Shown here: positions 1 through 9,166 of the stretch, piece after piece
Layout of the letters: each line of letters begins with the position of its first letter
Numbering within the stretch: position 1 is the stretch's first letter
DNA from: Acidobacteriota bacterium
Lineage (GTDB): Bacteria > Acidobacteriota > Terriglobia > Terriglobales > Acidobacteriaceae
Direction of reading: 5' to 3'
Length of the DNA: 64,000 nt
Assembly: GCA_021792135.1 (NCBI GenBank)
Contig: JAJYVF010000018.1
Coordinates: forward strand, 55,254 to 119,253
The notes under the pieces: model-generated
What the model saw: the letters and a program-made list of their open reading frames with translations, nothing else
What the model was told of the DNA's origin: nothing
Database searches by the model: none
Translations under genes and position numbers: made by a program

Positions 1-1
1 T

Positions 2-337
2 GTCATGCTTTCGGCGTGCTCCCTTGTTATGGATCATAATCACGCATATGAGGATACCCACCGGCTGATTCAGGATCAGGGATTGACGGAGGGAGGAAAG
101 ATCATCATCGAGGAAGGCTGCTGGATCGGCCACGGGGCCGCAATCGTCTGCGGTCGGGGGGTTCTCGTTTTGGGACGTAACAGCGTTGTCGCGGCGAATG
201 CGCTGGTTACGAAGAGTTTTCCTCCGCATTCCGTGATTGTAGGCAACCCTGCGCGACTGGCAAGACAGTACGATCCAGAACAAGGAATGTGGGTCGGACC
301 GACGGGAAGGCGAGTGGTGGCGGCAGAAGCGAGCTAG
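2..337 (+). CDS. Hexapeptide-repeat acyltransferase, 5'-truncated by window edge
   Basis: C-terminal 112 codons of a left-handed beta-helix (LbH, bacterial transferase hexapeptide) O-acyltransferase. The gene runs in from the left; the first in-frame ATG at 5 lies inside the fold, so it is not the real start. Visible are the catalytic-region motif DHNHAYED near the start, the hexapeptide turns around EEGCWIGHGAAIVCGRG, and the typical closing motif VIVGNPARL. Members transfer an acetyl or other acyl group from CoA to a sugar hydroxyl. It lies 21 bp upstream of a glycosyltransferase, so it probably modifies a cell-surface glycan. Closely related to the genes at 11678 and 15601 and to the remnant at 11443-11681. 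Confidence 0.88.
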   Translation, partial: VMLSACSLVMDHNHAYEDTHRLIQDQGLTEGGKIIIEEGCWIGHGAAIVCGRGVLVLGRNSVVAANALVTKSFPPHSVIVGNPARLARQYDPEQGMWVGPTGRRVVAAEAS

Positions 338-358
338 TTACACGCCGGAGTAGCAGAG

Positions 359-1423
359 ATGGCATACAATTCACAGCCCCTCGTCAGCGTGGTAACCCCC
401 GTTTATAACGAGGAGCAGCACCTTGCGACCTGTATAGAAAGCGTCCGCAATCAGACCTACAGCAACTGGGAATATACGATTGTCGATAATTGCAGCTCCG
501 ACAGCAGCAGACAGATTGCTCTGAAATATGCTGCAATTGATTCGCGTATTCACGTTTGTGTCAACGAGCGATTCCTGCCGATGCTCGCCAACCACAACAA
601 TGCGCTGCGAAAGATATCCCCTCACAGTAAGTACTGTAAGATGGTCTTCGCCGACGACTGGATTTCACCTGTGTGTCTCGAACACATGGTCGCCGTTGCC
701 GAGCCACATCCAACGGTTGGAATAGTAAGTGCCTACGAGCAATCGGGGGAACAGATAAGATTAATCGGGCTGCCTCGAGAGCAGATCGTGGTTCCTGGCA
801 GGGACGCCTGTCGTGGCTTCCTCATGGACAAGTTGCTGTTGTTTGGCTCGCAAAACACGGTAATGTACCGTGCGGACCTGGTCCGAGCGCGTGATCCGTT
901 TTTTGTGGAAAGCGATATGTACGCGGATTTCGAAGCGTGCTTCGCTCTGCTCCGCACCTCCGATCTGGGATTTGTACATGAGGTCGCCACGTTTGCAACC
1001 CCGCGGCCCCAATCTGCGAGTGCTATAGCATCCGATGCTGGCGCTCACTTTCGCAGCCTATTAGGACTGCTCTACACCTACGGCCCAGACATTCTGAACG
1101 CGGATGAATTTGAGGCCGTTCGAGAGCGAATCCTTGGGCAATATTATCGGTTTCTCGGGAGACGGATCTACCTCGAACGAAGCCTGGCGTTTTGGTCGTA
1201 TCACCGAGAGACTTTCGCGGCACTGGGCTTAGAATTCAGCCGTACACGGTTGGCGAAGTCCGCCGCTCGCCAGCTCATCGGATCGATCAAGAGTCCTGCC
1301 TCTACCTGGGAAAGCATATGGCGCGTGTCCCGGCTTCGGAGAATCAGAAGCGCGGATATGAGACATATAGTGTCAGGTTTCGGTGCTGATCACGCCGAAC
1401 GGGCGAATGATCTGGAGAGGTAG
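359..1423 (+). CDS. Family 2 glycosyltransferase
   Basis: GT-A fold glycosyltransferase of 354 aa. The N-terminus has the GT2 signature VSVVTPVYNEE (residues 9-19), the nucleotide-binding DNCSSD at 43-48 and an ADD motif at 98-100 in place of the classic DxD metal site. It should transfer a sugar from an NDP donor during surface polysaccharide assembly on the cytoplasmic face of the membrane. No membrane segments are evident. The ATG follows the preceding acyltransferase stop closely and the next gene begins 10 bp after its stop, consistent with one operon. Donor and acceptor cannot be told from sequence. Confidence 0.9.
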   Translation: MAYNSQPLVSVVTPVYNEEQHLATCIESVRNQTYSNWEYTIVDNCSSDSSRQIALKYAAIDSRIHVCVNERFLPMLANHNNALRKISPHSKYCKMVFADDWISPVCLEHMVAVAEPHPTVGIVSAYEQSGEQIRLIGLPREQIVVPGRDACRGFLMDKLLLFGSQNTVMYRADLVRARDPFFVESDMYADFEACFALLRTSDLGFVHEVATFATPRPQSASAIASDAGAHFRSLLGLLYTYGPDILNADEFEAVRERILGQYYRFLGRRIYLERSLAFWSYHRETFAALGLEFSRTRLAKSAARQLIGSIKSPASTWESIWRVSRLRRIRSADMRHIVSGFGADHAERANDLER

Positions 1424-1433
1424 CGGAAGTCAC

Positions 1434-2750
1434 GTGAACAGCCCAACTCGTGGTGCGGAGAAGCGAGGAAGGGGAGGCGACAAGTCGAGGAGAACCAGGG
1501 TGTTCCTCTTCGGTCATTTTGGCCTTGGAAATCTCGGCAATGAGAGCACTCTCCAGGCGATGATCGGAAACCTGCGCCGACTTGTTCCAGACGCAGAACT
1601 GATCTGCATCTGCACTGGTCCGGACATTACCCGTGCCCTCCACAAGATAAAGACGATTCCGATCCATCCGTGGGTGAGCAATCGAAGAGGCCCGCGGCGG
1701 AAGTTTCTACGATGGATGCGTACTGTTTTTATCGGAATACCGTTAGAGTTACTTCGCTGGGTATACGCACTGAAGTTATTACGGAGAGGCGATATATTTA
1801 TCATTCCGGGGACCGGACTGCTCAACGATGCGTATACGTTGAGGGGCTGGGGACCTTACGGCTTGTTCAAGTGGTGTACGATCGCCAGGTTGCGGGGTTG
1901 CAAGGTGCTGTTTGTCAGCGTTGGTGCCGGACCTCTCCGCACTCAGCTCGGGCGCGGCTTGGCGAAGGCGGCCTTGGGCTTGGGGAACTTTCGGTCCTAT
2001 CGAGATGTCGCCAGCTTGCAATATCTGCGGAACCTAGGCTTTACGCGGAGCAGTGACCGTGTATATCCCGACCTTGCGTTCAGTCTCCCGCAATGTCTCG
2101 CATCCGAGATGCCCCAACCGTTGTTCCGGCGAGATGGGAGGAAGACTGTTGGTATCGGGGCGATGCTGCTGAATGAGCGCTACAGTACAAGCCAATCAGA
2201 TCAACGAGGACAGAGCTACATCGAGACGTTGACAGGGGCGATCACATTTTTGATCGAAAGCGGTTATAACGTGCGTTTGCTGATCGGTGATTTTTCGGAC
2301 CGGCCGGTCGTTGAAAGTGTCAAAAGCCTTGTTGTGAAGCGGCTTCCACCGGAGCTTCACAGCCGAATATTGGACGACAGGGTTGATTGCGTGGAAGGGC
2401 TACTGGCGCAAATTGCTCAGACGGACCTGGTTATTGCCACTCGCTTTCATAACATTCTTCTGGGGCTAATGCTTAATAAGCCCACCATTGCCCTCTCGTT
2501 CCACCATAAGTGTGCCGCTCTCATGAGCGAAATGGGTCTCTCTGAATACTGTCTCGATATTCACAATCTGAGCCTACAGCAACTCATCGCGAAGGTTCTG
2601 GTGCTCGAACAGAACGCCGCTGCGATCGGAATGAAGATCAGTGAGAGAACCGGGGCGTGCCGTGCAGTGCTTGAAGAGCAATACAGATTGATCAGTCAGA
2701 TGCTCGGGTCCTCTTTCAAGCTGGTGGATCGCGGGATGGCCCGGGTGTGA
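1434..2750 (+). CDS. Polysaccharide pyruvyl transferase family protein
   Basis: WcaK/AmsJ-type polysaccharide pyruvyl transferase family protein, about 438 aa from the GTG at 1434. That GTG lies just after the upstream stop with a GGAAG ribosome site at 1425-1429; an in-frame ATG at 1383 would overlap the glycosyltransferase by 41 bp. The glycine-rich motif HFGLGNLGNES near residues 28-38 and the late RFHNILLGLML...KP block are the family signature. Members add pyruvyl ketals to exopolysaccharide sugars, using phosphoenolpyruvate. The fit with the neighbouring glycosyltransferase and acyltransferases is good. Basic, poorly conserved N-terminal 20 residues. Confidence 0.85.
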   Translation: MNSPTRGAEKRGRGGDKSRRTRVFLFGHFGLGNLGNESTLQAMIGNLRRLVPDAELICICTGPDITRALHKIKTIPIHPWVSNRRGPRRKFLRWMRTVFIGIPLELLRWVYALKLLRRGDIFIIPGTGLLNDAYTLRGWGPYGLFKWCTIARLRGCKVLFVSVGAGPLRTQLGRGLAKAALGLGNFRSYRDVASLQYLRNLGFTRSSDRVYPDLAFSLPQCLASEMPQPLFRRDGRKTVGIGAMLLNERYSTSQSDQRGQSYIETLTGAITFLIESGYNVRLLIGDFSDRPVVESVKSLVVKRLPPELHSRILDDRVDCVEGLLAQIAQTDLVIATRFHNILLGLMLNKPTIALSFHHKCAALMSEMGLSEYCLDIHNLSLQQLIAKVLVLEQNAAAIGMKISERTGACRAVLEEQYRLISQMLGSSFKLVDRGMARV

Positions 2751-3703
2751 ACAGACTACGGGATGACAAATCGGTCGTTTCCTTTCTGCGCCGCTGCTTA
2801 GGCCGACCCTTTCTTGGCGTGAATGAACGATTGTGGCGACGTCTCCCTGGTTTCTTGAGGACAAGCCGTCCGGGTCGCAGCTATGGGCGGTTCCTTCATT
2901 CGCTGGTGCTGCTTCGCTCCCAGCGCAGGCAATATCACGGCACTTTCTTCTTTCGGAATCGGCCCGAACTACAGCTGCTCTGCTCGCTGGCGTCGAGACA
3001 GCCGAAGGGTTCTACTCTGAAGGTTGCCGTCCTGGCGTGCAGCAATGGCGCGGAAGCCTATTCGATCATGTACGCGCTGCGCTCCGCCCAGCCTGACCGG
3101 AAGATCGTGTTTCATGCTGTCGACATAGCATCCGAGGTGGTTGAGATTGCGCGGGAAGGTATCTATCCGCGCGAAAGCCAGCAGCTGATCGGCTCGGCGA
3201 TCTTCGAGAGAATGACCTGCAGCGAAGAAAGAAGGATGTTCCACTGCGAAGACGGCTATGTCCGCGTGCAGGATTGGGTGAGAGAGGGGATCGAGTGGCA
3301 TGTGGGCGATGCGGGTGATCCTGAGCTCCATTCGGTCCTCGGTCCCATGGATATCGTGGTTGCTAACAAGTTTTTGTGCCACATGGATGCCCCGGATGCC
3401 GAGCGGTGTCTCCGGGCGATTGCCCCCCTGGTGCGCAGCGGTGGATACTTGTTCGTCTCGGGCGTGGATCTGGCCGTGCGTACTCGCGTGGCACGGGATC
3501 TCAACTGGACGCCGGTATCGGAACTTCTGGAGGAGATTCATGATGGTGATCCTTCCGTAAGAGGCGACTGGCCCTGGAGATACTGGGGATTGGAGCCCCT
3601 GGATCGCAGCCGGAAAGATTGGCAGATTCGCTATGCCTCGGTGTTTCAGCTGGGCGCGAAAACCGCAGCACAGCCCCTCACCGAGCTAATCGCGGCAAAG
3701 TAA
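2747..3703 (+). CDS. CheR-like SAM-dependent methyltransferase
   Basis: 318 aa; GTG start overlaps the previous stop by 4 bp (GTGA), implying translational coupling. The central region resembles the CheR methyltransferase fold: a SAM-binding loop LACSNGAEAYSIMYAL (about residues 94-109), an acidic strand end HAVDIASE, and an ANKFLCHMD segment that aligns in position with the CheR RNVLIYF motif. CheR normally methylates glutamates on chemoreceptors, but no chemotaxis gene is nearby and the basic N-terminus (1-60) is unlike the CheR all-alpha domain. The setting suggests methylation of a glycan or lipid-linked intermediate. Assignment to the fold is firm; substrate unknown. Confidence 0.75.
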   Translation: MNRLRDDKSVVSFLRRCLGRPFLGVNERLWRRLPGFLRTSRPGRSYGRFLHSLVLLRSQRRQYHGTFFFRNRPELQLLCSLASRQPKGSTLKVAVLACSNGAEAYSIMYALRSAQPDRKIVFHAVDIASEVVEIAREGIYPRESQQLIGSAIFERMTCSEERRMFHCEDGYVRVQDWVREGIEWHVGDAGDPELHSVLGPMDIVVANKFLCHMDAPDAERCLRAIAPLVRSGGYLFVSGVDLAVRTRVARDLNWTPVSELLEEIHDGDPSVRGDWPWRYWGLEPLDRSRKDWQIRYASVFQLGAKTAAQPLTELIAAK

Positions 3704-3795
3704 GGCGTGGACGATCGGACATTCGTTCTTACGCAGACGCGCTGAGGTACAGGCAAGCTGATGGGGATGCGGCCTCGCCGGCATGTGGATGAATC

Positions 3796-5109
3796 GTGAA
3801 CCTTCTGGTGGAAAAGCCCGAGATCGAAACGACTGCGGAGTTGGGAGCCTGGCTGCACCAGTTTGCCGCCGAGCTCTACCCAATATGCCGCAGTATTACG
3901 GGCGATGGCATCCGGCAGACGCTGGCCGCGATTCAGAGCCGCATTCGGCTGGAGATTTTCGAAGTTCCCAGCGGTACCGAGGTTTTTGACTGGACCGTAC
4001 CCAAAGAGTGGAACATCCGCGACGCGTATATCAAGGATGCTGACGGGCGGAAGGTCGTCGACTTCCGCAACTCCAGTCTGCACGTCATGAGCTACAGCAG
4101 TCCAGTTCACGCGATCCTGCCTCTGGAGTCGATCCGGCCGCATTTGCATACCATTCCGGAGCACCCCGACTGGATTCCGTACCGGACGTCCTACTACCAG
4201 GAGGACTGGGGATTCTGTCTGGCTCACAGTCAGTTGCTGACTCTTGCGGATGGCGACTACGAAGTGTGTATTGACTCGAGCCTCGAAGACGGCCACCTGA
4301 CTTATGGGGAATGCTATCTGCCCGGCCGGTCATCGGAAGAGGTGCTGATCTCCTGCCACGCCTGCCATCCATCGCTGGCGAATGACAACCTCTCAGGCCT
4401 CACCGTTGCGACGGCTTTGGCAAAGTCTCTTGCAGGGCAGGATCTGCGCTATTCCTACCGGTTTCTGTTCATCCCCGGCACAATTGGCGCGATTACCTGG
4501 CTGGCTCAGAATCGGGAACAGGCGGCGAAGACCCGGCATGGTCTGGTTCTCACCTGCATCGGCGATGGAGGCGGTTTCCATTACAAGAAGAGCCGCAGGG
4601 GAAATGCCGAAATCGATCGCGCCGTCGCCTGCGCTTTGAGGGATTGCGGGGAACATTTCGAGATTCTGGATTTCTCTCCGTACGGCTACGACGAGCGACA
4701 GTATTGTTCTCCTGGCTTCAATCTCCCCGTGGGCTGTCTGATGAGAAGCGTGTGGGGAACATTTCCGGAATATCACACTTCCGCGGATAATCTGGAATTC
4801 ATTCAGCCTGTCTCGCTCGCCAATTCACTGCGCGTCTGCACTGCCGTGGTGAACATTCTCGAAAAGAATGAGCGTTATCTGAATCAGAACCCCTGTTGTG
4901 AGCCGCAACTGGGAAAGAGAAACCTTTATCAGTCGACAGGTGGAGAACCCATTGGTCAGCAGATTCATGCTCGATTGTGGACCCTGAATCTGTCAGACGG
5001 GGAACATTCACTGCTCGATATTGCCGAACGCTCCGGTCTCCCCTTCGAAACAATTGCCGGCGCCGCCGAAGTCCTGAGTCAGTCGGGGCTGCTGGCTCCG
5101 CTCCCCTGA
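3796..5109 (+). CDS. DUF4910 / DUF2172 aminopeptidase-like protein
   Basis: 437 aa, GTG start. Matches the zinc-peptidase-like family with DUF2172 and DUF4910 domains that recurs in polysaccharide loci. Candidate metal ligands are in [16 protein letters not shown] (H188, H191, D197) and [10 protein letters not shown] (H327), an arrangement like M28 aminopeptidases. The last ~70 residues look like a winged-helix domain ([15 protein letters not shown]). Family members are rarely characterised; whether it cleaves a peptide or acts on an amide-substituted sugar is open. It sits between the CheR-like gene and the sugar epimerase in the same orientation, with a 92-bp upstream gap. Confidence 0.8.
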   Translation: MNLLVEKPEIETTAELGAWLHQFAAELYPICRSITGDGIRQTLAAIQSRIRLEIFEVPSGTEVFDWTVPKEWNIRDAYIKDADGRKVVDFRNSSLHVMSYSSPVHAILPLESIRPHLHTIPEHPDWIPYRTSYYQEDWGFCLAHSQLLTLADGDYEVCIDSSLEDGHLTYGECYLPGRSSEEVLISCHACHPSLANDNLSGLTVATALAKSLAGQDLRYSYRFLFIPGTIGAITWLAQNREQAAKTRHGLVLTCIGDGGGFHYKKSRRGNAEIDRAVACALRDCGEHFEILDFSPYGYDERQYCSPGFNLPVGCLMRSVWGTFPEYHTSADNLEFIQPVSLANSLRVCTAVVNILEKNERYLNQNPCCEPQLGKRNLYQSTGGEPIGQQIHARLWTLNLSDGEHSLLDIAERSGLPFETIAGAAEVLSQSGLLAPLP

Positions 5110-5170
5110 AAGCACGGCCGCCTGCGCCAACTGTGGATCATCCACATCGCTTGATGAGGTGAGGAATCTC

Positions 5171-6223
5171 ATGAGAATACTTGTGACGGGCCATAAAGGC
5201 TATATCGGATGCGTGGCGGTGCCTATGCTGAAGGAGGCCGGACACCAGATAGTGGGTCTGGATGCCGACCTGTACGCGGGTTGCGATTTCGGCCCCAGTG
5301 AACCGCCCTCCAGCGAGCTGCGTAAGGATCTTCGCGACCTGGAGCTTTCCGATCTGGAGGGGGTCGATGCCGTGGTGCATCTGGCCGCGTTGTCCAATGA
5401 TCCCATCGGGAATCTCAATCCGCATCTGACGTATGACATCAACCACCTGGCATCGGTCCGGCTGGCGCGGCTCGCCAAAGCTGCTGGGGTCAGCCGCTAT
5501 GTATTTGCCTCCTCCTGCAGCACCTATGGTGCCGCCGGTGATGACTTCCTTGATGAGACTTCGTCCCTCAATCCGGTGACACCCTATGGGGAGTCGAAGG
5601 TGCTTGTCGAACGAGACGTGGCAGCCCTCGCGAGCGACGATTTCAGTCCGACATTCATGCGCAATGCAACCGCCTACGGAGCGTCGCCTCGCCTGCGGCT
5701 CGACATCGTTCTTAATGACCTGGTTGCATCGGCCGTGACTACCGGGCGTATTTACATCAAGAGCGACGGCACACCGTGGCGGCCCATTGTTCACATCCGC
5801 GACATTACGGCTGCGGTGATCGCGGCGCTGGATGCTCCGCGAGAGGCGGTGCACAATCAAACCTTCAATGTCGGCCGGACCGAGGAAAACTTTCGCATCC
5901 GGGAGCTGGCAGAAATCGTGGCCGAGGTGGTGGGCGGGTGCCGGATCGAATACGCGCCGGGTGGTGGACCCGACCTTCGCTGTTATCGCGTGAATTTCGA
6001 TAAGATCACGCAACTGCTGCCCGGCTTTCGGCCGCAGTGGAACGCCCGGCGCGGGGCTCAGGAGCTCTACGAGGCTTATCAGAAGCAGGACCTTAGTGAC
6101 CGGGATGTGAAGGATGGGAAGTATCTTCGCATTGCCGAGATTCGCAGGCTCCAGGCATCGGCACTGCTAGACGATCAGCTGCGTTGGGTGAAGAAGTATT
6201 CAGAGGCGGCGGTTATCGCCTGA
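5171..6223 (+). CDS. NAD-dependent epimerase/dehydratase (extended SDR)
   Basis: Extended SDR of 350 aa acting on nucleotide sugars. The Rossmann motif GHKGYIG is at residues 7-13, the catalytic Ser lies in ASSCSTYG (S114/115) and the YxxxK pair is Y139/K143 in TPYGESK. The ATG at 5171 is preferred because GAGG at 5161-5164 is well placed; an in-frame GTG at 5159 would overlap that ribosome site. The next genes are a C-methyltransferase, a cytidylyltransferase and a PIG-L deacetylase, so it likely catalyses reduction or epimerisation in a (C)DP-deoxysugar branch. Exact reaction not assignable. Confidence 0.88.
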   Translation: MRILVTGHKGYIGCVAVPMLKEAGHQIVGLDADLYAGCDFGPSEPPSSELRKDLRDLELSDLEGVDAVVHLAALSNDPIGNLNPHLTYDINHLASVRLARLAKAAGVSRYVFASSCSTYGAAGDDFLDETSSLNPVTPYGESKVLVERDVAALASDDFSPTFMRNATAYGASPRLRLDIVLNDLVASAVTTGRIYIKSDGTPWRPIVHIRDITAAVIAALDAPREAVHNQTFNVGRTEENFRIRELAEIVAEVVGGCRIEYAPGGGPDLRCYRVNFDKITQLLPGFRPQWNARRGAQELYEAYQKQDLSDRDVKDGKYLRIAEIRRLQASALLDDQLRWVKKYSEAAVIA

Positions 6224-6241
6224 AGAGACCGGAGAGTGACG

Positions 6242-7513
6242 ATGACAACGACAGAGCTGTTGAAGGAAGTGGATGTGTCACCAGCCGTGAAGGCCTGTCG
6301 CTTTTGCGGAGCCGGTCTGCGGCAGACCTTTGTTGACCTCGGTATGTCCCCTCTGTGCGAGACCTACCCCGCAGCTGCGGATCTGAACCGCGGCGAAAAG
6401 TATTACCCGCTGCATGTTTACGTCTGCGAGAAGTGCTTCCTCGTTCAGCTGGAAGAATACGAGAGTGCGGAGAGCATTTTCAGCGATTATGCCTACTTTT
6501 CGTCCTATTCGGATTCATGGCTGCGGCATGCGGACAATTACTGCAGAAAGATGAAGGCTCGCTTCAACCTGTCCGGAGACAGCTTCGTCGTGGAGGTGGC
6601 CAGCAACGACGGTTATCTGCTGCAGTATTTCGTTCAGCGAGGTGTACCGGTTCTCGGTATCGAACCGGCCGCAAACGTGGCCGAGGTGGCAGTACGCAAA
6701 GGCGTCCCGACGCTGGTCCGGTTTTTTGGGACGGAGCTCGCACAGGAACTCGCCGATCAGGGACGACATGCCGATCTGGTTGCCGGCAACAACGTCCTTG
6801 CGCAAGTTCCCGCGCTGAATGATTTTGTCGAGGGTCTGCGAATCATTTTGAAGCCGGCGGGGGTCCTGACCCTGGAATTCCCGCATTTGCTTAGGCTGAT
6901 GGAGCACAATGAGTTCGACACCATTTATCACGAACACTTCTCCTACTTCTCGCTGCTGACAACGGTGAAGCTGCTCGAGGCGCACGGACTTAGGGTCTTC
7001 GATGTGGAAGAACTGCCTTCGCATGGCGGATCCCTGCGCGTCTTTGCCTGCCGTTCAGGGGCGGAGACGCACCCCACGGAAGAGAATGTGGCCCGCGTTC
7101 TCGAGCAGGAACAGAGGGAAAGACTCGACACAATCGAGGGCTATGAACAATTCGCCGCGCAAGTCAGGGAAACCAAGCTGGCGCTGCTTGAATTCTTGTT
7201 GCGTGCCGCTCGGGAAGGGAAGACCGTTGCCGGTTACGGTGCGCCGGGAAAAAGCGCTACTTTGCTGCACTATTGCGGCATCGGCAAAGACCTGATCTCT
7301 TATACCGTCGATCGGAGCCCATATAAGCAGAGCCGGTTCCTGCCGGGTACTCACATCCCGATCTACGGCCCGGAGCGGATTCGCGAGACCAGGCCCGATT
7401 ACGTTGTGATCCTGCCCTGGAACCTGCAAAGCGAGATCATGCAGCAGCTGCAGTACATCCGCGAATGGGGCGGCCAATTCGTCGTACCAATTCCGAGAGC
7501 GACGGTTCTCTAG
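6242..7513 (+). CDS. NDP-sugar C-methyltransferase (TylCIII/NovU-like)
   Basis: 423 aa. Three-part architecture of sugar C-methyltransferases: an N-terminal zinc-binding domain with two CxxC pairs (C19/C22 and C62/C65), a central SAM-binding domain (VVEVASNDGYLLQYF, about 116-130), and a C-terminal domain containing GYGAPGKSATLLHYCGI. Such enzymes methylate C-3 (or C-5) of NDP-4-keto-6-deoxysugars to make branched sugars. The ATG at 6242 has GGAG at 6231-6234; a GTG two codons upstream is too close to it. Adjacent epimerase and cytidylyltransferase support a branched deoxysugar pathway. Confidence 0.9.
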   Translation: MTTTELLKEVDVSPAVKACRFCGAGLRQTFVDLGMSPLCETYPAAADLNRGEKYYPLHVYVCEKCFLVQLEEYESAESIFSDYAYFSSYSDSWLRHADNYCRKMKARFNLSGDSFVVEVASNDGYLLQYFVQRGVPVLGIEPAANVAEVAVRKGVPTLVRFFGTELAQELADQGRHADLVAGNNVLAQVPALNDFVEGLRIILKPAGVLTLEFPHLLRLMEHNEFDTIYHEHFSYFSLLTTVKLLEAHGLRVFDVEELPSHGGSLRVFACRSGAETHPTEENVARVLEQEQRERLDTIEGYEQFAAQVRETKLALLEFLLRAAREGKTVAGYGAPGKSATLLHYCGIGKDLISYTVDRSPYKQSRFLPGTHIPIYGPERIRETRPDYVVILPWNLQSEIMQQLQYIREWGGQFVVPIPRATVL

Positions 7514-7531
7514 AGAGGAAGGAGCCAGGTT

Positions 7532-8386
7532 ATGAAAGTCGTGCTGTTTTGCGGCGGGGCCGGCATGAGGCTCCGCGGATATGCTGACGATGTGCCAAAG
7601 CCGATGGTACAGATCGGGACCAGGCCGATTCTCTGGCATCTGATGAAATACTATGCTCACTTCGGTCATAAGGATTTCATTCTCTGCCTGGGTTACAAAG
7701 GAAACTGCATCAAGGATTATTTTCTCCACTACGACGAGTCTGTTTCCAACGACTTTGTGTGGTCTCAGGGTGGGAAACAAGTTCAGCTGCTCAACCGCGA
7801 CATTGATGACTGGACGATCACTTTTGTCGAGACTGGCGCCAATGCCAATATCGGTCAGCGCCTGAAAGCAGTCGAACCATATCTTCGGGACGAAGAGATA
7901 TTCCTGGCAAATTACGGAGATGGACTAAGCGATCTGCCGCTGCCCGGGATGCTCGATAAGTTTCGTCGCAGCGGTGCCATTGCTTCTCTGCTTCTGGTTC
8001 AGCCCACGGCCAGCTTCGATATTGTCTTCATTGGACCCGACGGTGGGGTCGAAGAGATTCGGCCCATTACGCGGACCGATATCTGGATTAATGGCGGATT
8101 CTTTGCCATGCGCAACGAGATCTTCCTTTATTTGCAGGCCGGAGAGGAACTGGTTCGTGAACCATTCCAGCGATTAATCGACAGAAATGCTCTCCTCGCG
8201 CACAAATATACAGGCTTCTGGCAATGCATGGACACCTTCAAGGACAAACAACACCTCGAGGAACTGAATCAGGGCATTGCTCCCTGGAAGGTGTGGTCTC
8301 ATGGCGGAAACGGGCCCATCTCGTGCGAACGTGAGTCGCGCGCAGCCAACCGGGAAAACTCCATCGCGGTGCCAACACCGTTATGA
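7532..8386 (+). CDS. rfbF: Glucose-1-phosphate cytidylyltransferase-like nucleotidyltransferase
   Basis: 284 aa; GGAAGGAG ribosome site upstream. The N-terminus carries the nucleotidyltransferase signature GGAGMRL...KPMVQIGTRPILWHLMKYY, followed by DFILCLGYKGNCIKDYF, strongly like RfbF enzymes that make CDP-glucose from CTP and glucose 1-phosphate. NYGDGLSDL and INGGFF are the metal and sugar-binding segments. CDP-glucose is the entry point to CDP-3,6-dideoxysugars and to branched sugars, which fits the adjacent SDR and C-methyltransferase. A typical CDP-glucose 4,6-dehydratase is not present in the window. About 25 residues longer at the C-terminus than usual. Confidence 0.85.
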   Translation: MKVVLFCGGAGMRLRGYADDVPKPMVQIGTRPILWHLMKYYAHFGHKDFILCLGYKGNCIKDYFLHYDESVSNDFVWSQGGKQVQLLNRDIDDWTITFVETGANANIGQRLKAVEPYLRDEEIFLANYGDGLSDLPLPGMLDKFRRSGAIASLLLVQPTASFDIVFIGPDGGVEEIRPITRTDIWINGGFFAMRNEIFLYLQAGEELVREPFQRLIDRNALLAHKYTGFWQCMDTFKDKQHLEELNQGIAPWKVWSHGGNGPISCERESRAANRENSIAVPTPL

Positions 8387-9033
8387 TGACTGTGGGTTTT
8401 GGGCTGAATTCCGGGAGGCCTTTGCGGGTGCTGTGCATGGGAGCCCATTCGGATGATATTGAGATTGGCTGCGGGGGAACGATCCTTCGTCTGGCGTCTG
8501 AATATCCCGATTGCGAGTTTCACTGGGTAGTCTTTAGTGCCGTCGGGGAACGTCGTGCAGAGGCAGAGCGGGCGGCTCGGCTGTTTGCCGGCTCGCAACT
8601 CCGGGGCCCAGTCCTGAAGGAGTTCCAGGATGGATTTATGCCGTATCTGGGCAGCGAGGTAAAGACTGTCTTCGAGAAGGAACTCAAGCTCATGGCCCCT
8701 GATCTCATTTTTACCCACCACGGCAATGATGCGCATCAGGATCATCGCCTGATTTCGCAACTTACCTGGAACACGTTCCGTGATCATCTGATTCTGGAGT
8801 ATGAGATACCCAAATACGATGGAGACCTTGGGCGCCCGAGCGTATTTGTGCCAGTTGCTCGAGAAGTGTGTGAGAGAAAGGTCCAGCACCTCGCGGAGGC
8901 GTTTGAATCTCAACGCACCAAGCGGTGGTTTGAGCGGGAAACCTTCCTTGCTTTGATGAGGTTGCGCGGCATGGAGTGCGCGACACCGGGGGGGTATGCC
9001 GAGGCGTTTTACAGCCGCAAACTCGTACTGTGA
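8383..9033 (+). CDS. PIG-L family N-deacetylase
   Basis: 216 aa, start overlaps the previous stop by 4 bp (ATGA). LmbE/PIG-L zinc deacetylase: first motif MGAHSDDIEIGCGG (H22, D24, D25) and second motif THHGNDAHQDH near residue 110 supply the zinc ligands and base. Family members remove acetyl groups from N-acetylglucosamine-type sugars or related amides. Coupled translation with the cytidylyltransferase suggests it acts on an amino sugar in the same glycan pathway. Substrate inferred only from context. Confidence 0.9.
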   Translation: MMTVGFGLNSGRPLRVLCMGAHSDDIEIGCGGTILRLASEYPDCEFHWVVFSAVGERRAEAERAARLFAGSQLRGPVLKEFQDGFMPYLGSEVKTVFEKELKLMAPDLIFTHHGNDAHQDHRLISQLTWNTFRDHLILEYEIPKYDGDLGRPSVFVPVAREVCERKVQHLAEAFESQRTKRWFERETFLALMRLRGMECATPGGYAEAFYSRKLVL

Positions 9034-9166
9034 GCAGCAAATGACTTTGTTTGGAGCACGCCCGGGCCGATGAACCAGGTCCTGAGCTGGCGCAGAGGTA
9101 TATGGGAGCAGCGGAATGCTGCCGCAACGGCGCATGCGGCCCCAGTCGATCAGTTGAGGGTATCGA

